Of a DNA stretch of 64,000 bases, positions 55,285-64,000 are shown in pieces. Made by a program: the position numbers and the translations under genes. The stretch comes from Lycorma delicatula (lineage: Eukaryota; Arthropoda; Insecta; Hemiptera; Fulgoridae). Position 1 is the stretch's first letter. Each line of letters opens with the position of its first letter. The notes beneath the pieces were generated by a model that searched no databases, was not told the DNA's origin, and saw nothing but the letters and a program-made list of their open reading frames with translations. The stretch is taken from positions 97,244,657-97,308,656 of the forward strand of contig NC_134463.1 in NCBI RefSeq assembly GCF_047948215.1, given 5' to 3'.

Positions 55285-55600
55285 TATCTCTCCGACTAAT
55301 TTTAAATAATCGTCAATAGATTTATTTCTTTATATGGTTTTGATAAAACCAATGAGTGAATGCTAGTATTTAAGAATACTAGCATTATATTTAATAACGT
55401 TAGTATCTTTTAATTTTGAAAGTAAGCGTGATCCACGAAAATATAACAAACATTCTGGACTCAGTCATTGGAGAAAATAAAGAAGAGTTCATGTAAACAT
55501 TAATTCGGAAAATAGTTTGTTAGCGAGTGTCGCCTGACGAAACCTTTGGCCCTGATTTTGCATCTTCGTTAATCAAAATCAGGTTCTGTTTTTGCAGTCT
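55285..55600. repeat. Rep-B related segment, inverted relative to 50.8 kb
   Basis: 55285-55400 is the reverse complement of 50835-50945. 55425-55600 then carries a Rep-B end (GATCCACGAAAATATAACAA, TTCATGTAAACAT, GTTAGCGAGTGTCGCC). A SINE-b interrupts it at 55614. Confidence 0.65.
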
Positions 55601-55613
55601 AGTCTTGTTAAAT

Positions 55614-55906
55614 TTAACCCACCGGGTTGGTCTCGTGGTGAACGCGTCTTCCCAAATCAGCTGATTTGGAATTTGAGAGTTCCAGCGTTCAAGTCCTAGT
55701 AAAGTCAGTTATTTTTATACGGATTTGAATATTAGGTCGTGGTTACCGGTGTTCTTTGGTGGTTTGGTTTCAATTAACCACACATCTCAGGAATAGTCAA
55801 ACTGAGACTGTACAAGACTATACTTCATTTACACTCATACATATCATCCTCATTCATCCTCTGAAGTATTATCTAAAAGCTAATTACCGGAGGCAAAACA
55901 GGAAAA
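55614..55906 (+). repeat. SINE-b, complete, with perfect 13-bp target-site duplication
   Basis: AGTCTTGTTAAAT at 55601-55613 and again at 55907-55919 flanks a 293-base element. The head has an A-box-like GGTCTCGTGGTGAACGC, an 18-base palindrome CCAAATCAGCTGATTTGG (55652-55669), and a B-box-like GTTCAAGTCCTAG (55688-55700). The body ends in CCGGAGGCAAAACAGGAAAA. The flanks prove a retroposed insertion and fix the element's boundaries. RNA polymerase III promoter boxes show tRNA ancestry; the enzyme source is probably one of the LINEs but is not shown here. Confidence 0.9.
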
Positions 55907-55984
55907 AGTCTTGTTAAATCAGTTGTAGTCTGGTCTTATGTTTTTTGCTGCAGTCTTTCTTTTTGTTATAAACAATTCTTCTTC

Positions 55985-56300
55985 TTCGGGGATCGCGCTT
56001 TTGTAGACTCGGTTAAATAGTTGGGAGAGCTGGGATGTAGGACAAAAGAGCAGAGATATCCGAAGAAACCTGCAGTGGTGGTAAAGGCTGAAATATTCTC
56101 ACTGATGTAAATTTCTATCGAGGCATTGGTATCCTGACACATTTCTAGTTGATGACTGTGACATATAATCATCATTTGAGAGTCAATAAGACGACCTTCG
56201 GTACAACTCATCAGAACTACGAACGGAGGGAACGTGTGGCGACTGGAATTGTCACAAGGCAGGTGTCTTCCCCTAGGGTGTTAGAATGTGAATGTAAACT
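55985..56300 (+). repeat. Rep-A fragment
   Basis: GGGGATCGCGCTTTTG-type start, ATCGAGGCATTGGTATCCTG, GACGACCTTCGGTACAA, GTGTGGCGACTGG, and CACAAGGCAGGTGTCTTCCC match the other Rep-A copies with many changes. Confidence 0.6.
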
Positions 56301-56869
56301 ACAACTTCCACGTCGAGTGGAAGCTTGTGTTGCGGTCGGACGTATTGTTGTGCGCTCTGTCTTATACTGTTTTTTTTTTTCGGATTAACGGTTTTATATC
56401 TGATTTTTGGAATTGGGAATCGACAGTGGAAAATTTTCGGAAGTGTTTTAATATAATTTGGTGATTTTTGGTTGCGGACTGACCTTTTTATTGAATTTTT
56501 TTATCTGAGTAGCCTTATTGCTATTGGCAATAAGGTTCATAGTTGACTGCTGGTCGCAGTGGTTAGTGTCAGTTAGTAGTGGTGTACCTTGAGTTGTTTT
56601 CAGTTCGGGTGTAGCTTATCTGTAGTGGATGGCATAGACAATTGTAACTGGCATCGACTGATAATATTGTTTATTATTATTCAAGTGATAAACTTTTGAT
56701 ATTGGAATTAATTTAATTAAATTCGGTTGTTGTTATCTCTTGATAAGATAGACTGCTGTAGCTTAGTTTATCAAGCTATCATTTATATATATATATATAT
56801 ATATATTTTTTTGTTTTTTTTTTGGGTATCAAGGGATGCGGAATTGTCTCCTAAGTACAATTTCGAGAC
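56301..56869 (+). other. Probable 5' UTR of the R1-clade element, with (TA)n
   Basis: Sits between a Rep-A fragment and the ORF1 start. A hairpin CTTCCAC/GTGGAAG lies at 56305-56323. A (TA)n tract lies at 56784-56806, followed by a T run. The true 5' end of the retrotransposon cannot be seen from one copy. Confidence 0.4.
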
Positions 56870-58193
56870 ATGCGACGTCGTAGCTCCCTCCCATCTGAGG
56901 ATACAGCCTCACAAGGGGCTGGACCCTCGAAGGGAGCAACTGGAAGGAGAGAGAGTGGCACAGTGGATACTGAAGGTATGGATACTACGGTGAGCACCCA
57001 GGAAAAGAATAAATGGAGGGAAACCGAGGGCAGAGTAGCCAAAAGACCTAGAGCGGGTTCTTCGGAGGAGGAAGAAACCCCTCCTACTCTTGAGGAAATT
57101 ACCTACAAATTAGGTAATGCAATCACACAACTGAGACACATGACTGGCAAGGGGAGTCAAACTGCAATCAAATCAAAGCCCATGAAAGGGAACTTAAAGA
57201 AATATATGAAGACTTACAAAGACTGTGTGAAGAGAAAGCGGAGACATGTAACCAGACCACTCAGACTGAAGGTCATTATAACAGCGAGATGTCGGATATT
57301 TTGGATGTTGATCTATCAGACGAGCAATTGATAGAGAGACTGCCCTCCAGATGGTCAAAGTGGGTGATGAACAGGATCACTCAGGTTAACGCAGCAAAAC
57401 CTGGAGAGGGTAGTTGTCACTTTGTAGACTTGAATGGCATAAGACCTCCTCCTGCATATATGCAGGAGCAACGCCTGGTGCAATGTTTCTTCAGGAATCA
57501 ACAATACTCGAAGACAGTAAGGTCACAACTAATGGTACAAGATACACAGTCATCTATGACCACTTGCGGGGATAAGGAAATGGCGTCACACGTACTTAAG
57601 GTACTAAGAAGAGTAGTGGGTAACTCTGAGTCTTCAGTTTTCGTGATACCAAATGGCCCTCCAGGCATTTTGATTAGGAAAATAGTAATATATATTTTAA
57701 GGAAGGGGAAGACCTTACCAAGGATGGTCCTCCCCAATCCAAGTGAGAAAAGTTGTACACATTAAGGACATGCTTGGAGATACTACGGAAGGTGAGCTAA
57801 AAGAGGCAATTGAGAAGGTCCTAGGAACGGGTGAGAGATTTCAAATAACATGTATGAGAGACGCATACGGTAGTACCAAAAATGCTACAGTAATTACTAG
57901 TCAACGCAGCGCAACAAAGTTAATAATAGCAAGACTGAGTAGGCTCAGTTTGAGTAGTAGGCTGGGTTTGCTGTAGGGCATATATCCGCATCGAAAACGA
58001 AAAATGTTACCGGTGCTGGTACATGGGGCACGGTAGAAGAGAATGCAGGGGCCCTGACCGCACCAACTTATGTTTCAACTGTGGTAATATGGGGCATTTC
58101 ATCAAAGACTGTAGGCAAGCAATGAAGTGTCTCGATTGCAGAAGTACAGAAAACAGAACCGGGAGTGTGAGCTGCAATAAACATAATAATTAA
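56870..58193 (+). pseudogene. R1-clade LINE ORF1 (gag-like RNA-binding protein)
   Basis: ATG at 56870 begins MRRRSSLPSEDTASQGAG. A hydrophilic N-terminus (RPRAGSSEEEETPP near 57045-57085) leads to a helical region that shifts frame at about 57170 and continues as KAHERELKEIYEDLQRLCEE (about 57180-57240). The second part runs open from 57172 to the 57740 region. A further shift gives VVHIKDMLGDTTEGELKEAI, the middle domain of R1-type gag. Zinc knuckles CYRCWYMGHGRREC (58005-58046) and CFNCGNMGHFIKDC (58071-58112) are followed by a decayed third, CLDC...C (His lost). The stop is TAA at 58191-58193. ORF1 binds the element RNA in intact relatives. At least two frameshifts and a stop near 57976 disable it. 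Confidence 0.85.
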
Positions 58194-61029
58194 AATATTA
58201 TTAAGTAATAATAATAGAAGCCTACAATCAGGAGACCTGACGCTGGAAATAGCCACAAGATACAATGTCGACTTTCTGGTGTCTACGGAGCCTAATGTAT
58301 ATTCGGCTGCCAGAAGTCAATGGATACCCGACAGGAATGGGGCTGTGGCCATCAGAAGAATACTCGATAGAGTGGATTATAACTTGTACAGCAGAGAAGA
58401 CGGAATAATAGCTATTGAATTAAGTGACACGATTATTGTGCGTACATACATCAGCCCCAATTGCACTATAGAGTTTTATCAAAACCAGATATTTAACCTA
58501 CAGCAGATCATGACCAGATCGCGGAAAAGAGTGGTAGTGCTTGGAGATTTTAATTGTAAAACTACTGTAGCGGGTGCCAATTCTACGAATGCTAGAGGTA
58601 GAATTCTCGAGGACTTGTTGGAGATTACGGGTGCGTGCTGTGTAAATGATGGGGCTCCTACATACAGCGCAAGAGGTCACCAATCAACAATAGACCTGGT
58701 AATTGTGGATAGTAGGTTTAGAGCAGATACCGTCGAGTTTGCTGTCCTTACTGAAGAAACTGGTAGTGATCACAAGGCCGTATTGGTTAACATCAGAGAT
58801 TGTCCAAGGCGGGTAAGGCAGGATAATATCTCTAGATTAACGGATTTCCAGATACACCGGGTGTCAAATAATGCGGCAAATAGGATTAGGAACTGTGAAA
58901 ACATAGAACCGGAGAAATTTCAAGAAATAATCAAAGAGGAAATTGCTAACATACCGCAGTCTGATAATAGATATCATCCGGTGTACTGGTGGACCAGAGA
59001 AATCGAAGACCAAAGAAAAATGATGCAGCGTCACAAAAGAACTGCTCAGAGGTTGCAAGCAAGAAATAGTAACGATGAAGAAAGTCAACTTGCTGCCCAA
59101 GACTATAGACAGGCCAGGAAAAAGCTTAACACTCTCATTAAGAATCTAAGAGGAATAAATAGCAAGAGCTCTGTAACGAACTTGACACTGACCCTTGGGG
59201 GAAAGCTTTTAAGATAATTACCAAAAGGCTAGGTAGACAGGTGCCAACGTTGAGTAAGGAGGAAGTGGAACGACAAGTTAGTATTCTTTTTCCTAGACCT
59301 GAAAATCTGAAAGGGAAACAATTGTTTGTGAAGGTGGCAGATTCACAGAACAAGAGGTAATGGAGGCCATTAAAAAGTTAAAAAACCGGAAAAGTCCAGG
59401 GCCGGATGATACCTGCGGCCATCATCAAGACTATAGCAGGAATAATACCCTGGGAAATTGTGGATCTGGCTAGTTATGGTCTACAAAACTGTAATTTTCG
59501 GTTTTTATACCCAAGGCGGGGGTAAATAATGGATATAGGCCAATTACTCTTATTAATAATATGGGAAAGGTGGTTGAGAGGCTGATAGAAGGCAGGCTTA
59601 GGGCAGAGCTTGAGGAAAAGGGCTGTCTACATCCGCAACAATATGGATTCAGAAAAAGCCGATCTACCATAAATGTCTTAGAGAAGGTTAAAAATTGGGC
59701 TTTAAATAGCAGGAGCGGTACCTGGAGGACCAGGAAAAAGCCCCTAGTGATAATACTGGACATTAGGAACGCGTTCGGATCAGTACCCTGGTCATCTATA
59801 ATTGATGCATTGCATGAGATGCGAATAAGCTAATAACTAATAAATCAAGTTAATCACTATCTACATCAAAGGTTTCTTGAGATCAAAACTTTGGAAGGTA
59901 AGGCAGTTTTCCAGATGTTTGGTGGCGTTCCTCAAGGTTCTGTGCTGGGCCCAACCTTGTGGAACATTTTTTATGACGCAGTCATAATTATCCTGAAGGA
60001 GTTACTGCAATTGTCTATGCTGATGACATAGCAATCCTCGTTGAGGATAGGGATGTAGATAACTTAGAACGCAAAGCCAATCTGGCATTAGGAATTATAG
60101 ATGAATGGTTACAAAGAAGCCAACTACAGATAGCCCCAGGGAAGTCCAGTTGTATTGCCCTTTCCGGCAGAAGACCTATTAGAGGTATAAATTTGAATAT
60201 CAGAGGAGAGCCAATTATGCAAGTCAATGAGGCAAAATATCTGGGAGTCATACTCGATAAAAATTTGAGATTTAGCAGACACATCGATATGATATGTAGT
60301 AGGGTCACTCCAATGGTCAAAGCTCTGAGAGGACTCTTCCAGAACCATGGAACACCAAAAATAGAAACTAGGAAATTAATAACTGCTGCAACAACATCAA
60401 TGATATTATACGCGGCCCCGGTTTGGGGACATACAATTAGTATTAAACGGAATAAAGGAAAATTGAGAAGCGCGCATAGACTTGCACTGTTAAGGGTGGC
60501 CGCTAGTTACAGAACGGTGTCCTATGACGCGCTTTGCGTAATAACAGAGGTTCTACCAATAGACCTGCAGATTAAATGCAGGGTGCTTAGATATGAGGGA
60601 CTACCACAAGACGAGATAGCGGCTCAATTGGAGCAAGAATGGCAGTTGGAATGGTCACGCTCAAGAGTCGGGTATTGGACTAGAAGACTAATCCCTGATA
60701 TAGGTAGGTGGTATGGAAGTAGACGCGGAAACGTTGACTTCTATATGACACAGTTATTATCGGGGCATGGATCTTCCGGACAGTACCTAACCAGAATTGG
60801 AAAAAGGGACACACCACAATGTGTTTATTGTGAGGAAACAGATAATGCGGAGCAAACTATATTTGTATGTCCTAGATGGGCTGAAAACAGGAGGGTAATT
60901 ATAACAAATCGATTAACACCGGATAATCTAATTAATTGGATGGTACAAAATCAAGAGAACTGGAACTGGTTCAGAAGGTTTGCTGGAGAGATCCTGAGAA
61001 CTAAGGAAGAAGAGGGCGGTAGACTGTGA
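58194..61029 (+). pseudogene. R1-clade LINE ORF2: endonuclease and reverse transcriptase
   Basis: About 945 codons, close to the 1000 usual for R1. Endonuclease: NNRSLQSGDL at the start, catalytic EPN (58288-58296), GDFN (58543-58554), SDH (58765-58773). Reverse transcriptase: KSPGPD (about 59392-59410), YRPITLINNMGKVVERLI (59538-59590), QQYGFRKSRST (about 59637-59670), the first catalytic Asp in LDIRNAFGSVPW (Asp at 59759-59761), GGVPQGSVLGPTLWNIF (59921-59975) and the YADD box (60016-60027). KYLGVILD follows, then the C-terminal knuckle CVYC...C (60820-60870), in which the usual His is Gln. There is no RNase H. Lesions: frameshifts near 59167, 59340, 59390 and 59985, a stop near 59523, and TAATAA at 59831-59836. 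From about 59985 to the stop the frame is open. Confidence 0.9.
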
Positions 61030-61470
61030 TTAAGTTAAGTAGGGAAGGGTGTACAGTCTCTCCGTGGAGGGCCCGTATGCCCTGGTATGCGGGTTCCTGC
61101 GAAGGGGGAGAACTCCAGGGGAGATGGGAATAAAAGAAAAGACCGAATCCCGGCCGGCGGTGTGTCTCCCTGCGGGCGTCTAGGCGCTTTGTGGGGTGGG
61201 TACCGTCGGTTAGGGGCATAGGCGTAAAGACCGAGACCCGGTTCCCTTCGGAGGGGGTGGGGGACGGCATCGTCGGACCTTGGCCCTAACGCGGGGAATT
61301 AGAGGCAGGCAAAAAATAAAACAAAAGATCCAAGTCCGGGGGGGCCAACCTGCCGTTCCGGATGTAAAGCCGGTGGGGGTGGGGGACGCCCCCTTTTAGT
61401 AGAAGGAAACTCTCCCCGACTGAGTATACTTAAATGGATATCCGGTCGGGGAGAGTAGGGGAAAAAAAAC
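61030..61470 (+). repeat. GC-rich 3' UTR of the R1-clade element with terminal hairpin
   Basis: Starts after the ORF2 stop. GC-rich, with G runs. A perfect 11-bp stem, CTCTCCCCGAC (61410-61420) with GTCGGGGAGAG (61445-61455) and a 24-base loop, lies just before TAGGGGAAAAAAAAC (61456-61470). In R1 and R2 LINEs the reverse transcriptase recognises structure in the 3' UTR; this hairpin is a candidate. The minus-strand frame over it is a GC artefact. Confidence 0.75.
61410..61455 (+). other. Terminal hairpin of the R1-clade 3' UTR
   Basis: 11 perfect base pairs, loop of 24 bases, followed 5-6 bases later by the A tract. Confidence 0.85.
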
Positions 61471-61499
61471 TACAACTTCTATTAAATATATCAGTTTGA

Positions 61500-61700
61500 A
61501 AATTTTACCTTTGAAAATTCCAAAATGGCGGCCATTAATTTTTTTTAATCACTACAGTAGTTCCGTAAATATTAGCTTTGTCAAATAGAGATAAAATGTT
61601 AAGCCTTTTGTGGTCTACAGAATGACACCTTACTAGTTCAAATCGGTTGTGTGGCTGAAATTATTAAAGTAAATGGCAAAAATTATGCACTGAAACCTCT
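61500..61700. repeat. Rep-C copy
   Basis: Shares ordered blocks with the reverse complement of 42480-42660 (AAATGGCGGCCATTA, GTCAAATAGAGATAAAA, AGTTCAAATCGGTT). Confidence 0.45.
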
Positions 61701-63018
<1,318 letters not shown>

Positions 63019-63046
63019 GTTGAGATTGCTATGATTATTGACATTT

Positions 63047-64000
63047 TTTTTTTTTTTCCGTAGGTGGAAAAGCTCTGCCAGCCGCCGTCGGGCACGCACT
63101 GACGGTAGTGCGGGGCTCTCACCCGCTAAAAAACCTCCCCTCCTATCACGCAGGGGCCGGATCTAAACCATATGGTATGTACAGCCCCTGCATGATCATC
63201 CAGGCACTCTACTATCCGAATCCGTATGACCGAAAGGCGTCCCTAGGGAGCGATCGACGAGCGACGACTCTGAGGAGACCCCACCGCCCACCCCCAAAAG
63301 CTGGCCTCCCTTGATCACCCGTCATCGAACTCCACGTCTCTATAGATCTGCATCTGCTCAGCCTGTCGTCCCTCTCTTCACTGGCCTTCTCTCCTACCAT
63401 TGATGTGATCGTAGTCAAGATACATTCCCATTTGTTGCAATTTCTGAGCATCACCTCGATTATATTGTTGGCCCCCTCCATACCCTGATCCTCGAACACT
63501 ACTCTTAATTTGCGCCATGTAGGGCAAAAATCACCACATTCTCTGATGTATCCAGTCAGCCGCAATCGTGACAGCGAATTGTATGGCATCTGCCCATCCT
63601 TTACAGATAGTCCCGAAAACATCCATGTCCAGACAGGAACTGTGTAAATTCGTAGCCTGTGTTACCGTGCTTTCGCTCCACCCAGTTCCTGACGTCGCTT
63701 ATGACCCCATAGGACCACCTTTCTTTGTCCGAATCTCACCATCTGTCATGCCAAGCCATGTAGAGACCGTCAATTGCTTTCTTTCTGTCCCGTCTATTCA
63801 CGGTTGAAACTCTCATTTGCGCTTGTAAGTCTATCAGCGGTACTCCAGCTATAACCGATGCCGCCTCGGTGCTGATCGTACAATACCCTGCGATTATACG
63901 TATTTTTAGCCTACGTTGTTACATAACCAAACGTCTCACGTTCCTGGCCCTCGACAACGCTCCCAGCCATACAGGAACTCCATATAACACTACCTAAGAG
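63047..64000 (-). pseudogene. R1-like LINE, C-terminal ORF2 end and 3' UTR, running off the window
   Basis: Minus-strand translation from 64000 downward: ILYGVPVW-like (YGVPVWLGALSRARNVRRLV), KIRIIAGYCTISTEAASVIA (about 63900-63840), VPLIDLQAQMR, then FTQFLSGHGCFRDYL (about 63645-63600) and a degenerate zinc-knuckle region with CHDCG. This corresponds to the block after the reverse transcriptase in R1 elements and resembles the C-terminus of the element at 60.2-61.0 kb. A GC-rich 3' UTR (63059-63240) ends in a T run (63047-63058), the A tail on the sense strand. Stops and frameshifts are present. The upstream part lies beyond the window. Confidence 0.8.

Overview
This 64 kb window is AT-rich (roughly two thirds A+T by eye) eukaryotic DNA with long (TA)n, (CA)n and (ATT)n microsatellites. 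Its repertoire of transposable elements is typical of arthropods: R1-clade and RTE-like non-LTR retrotransposons, a Penelope-like element, several Tc1/mariner families, a pogo/Tigger-like remnant, and two tRNA-derived SINE families. I infer an insect genome. A hemipteran is my best guess, because the mariner and SINE types resemble those I associate with that order, but the window alone cannot prove it. I found no convincing host gene, rRNA or functional tRNA. The only exon-like piece outside an obvious element is a short Crypton-like (tyrosine recombinase) exon candidate at 30402-30489, which is itself probably transposon-derived.

Layout. 1-12 kb: a LINE 3' end abutting a deleted mariner, a second deletion-derivative mariner, SINE fragments, and a third mariner (7763-9998) carrying two nested retroelement insertions with target-site duplications. 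11.6-14.6 kb: a GC-rich LTR-like block, followed by an inverted-repeat element whose arms carry stem-loops that look like histone mRNA 3' ends. 15-18 kb: a mariner palindrome inserted in a (TA)n tract, a foldback element, and the 3' end of an R1-like LINE on the minus strand. 19-21 kb: repeat family Rep-A with a perfect 145-bp tandem duplication. 22-24 kb: a minus-strand LINE reverse-transcriptase pseudogene. 25-29 kb: more Rep-A. 30-32 kb: the Crypton-like exon and a decayed RTE-like LINE. 32-37 kb: mostly featureless AT-rich DNA. 37-42 kb: SINE-b, a mariner transposase fragment, Rep-A, and the second copy of the LINE found at position 1. 43-46 kb: an R1-like deletion derivative and a pogo/Tigger remnant. 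46-50 kb: Rep-A with another tandem duplication, then two inverted Penelope-like 3' ends flanking an RTE-like LINE. 50-56 kb: Rep-B inverted-repeat elements, an R1-like element that has lost its reverse transcriptase, and a SINE-b with a perfect 13-bp target-site duplication. 56-61.5 kb: the most complete element, an R1-clade retrotransposon with ORF1, ORF2 and a GC-rich 3' UTR ending in a hairpin and A-tract. 63-64 kb: another R1-like 3' end on the minus strand, running off the window.

No protein-coding element is intact: every reading frame carries stops, frameshifts or deletions. The non-autonomous pieces (SINEs, Rep-A, Rep-B, deletion derivatives) would have depended on enzymes encoded elsewhere. 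The observations most worth checking are the histone-like stem-loops in the 12.3-14.4 kb element, the inverted Penelope pair with a conserved hammerhead-like core, and the conserved tandem duplication at one end of Rep-A.
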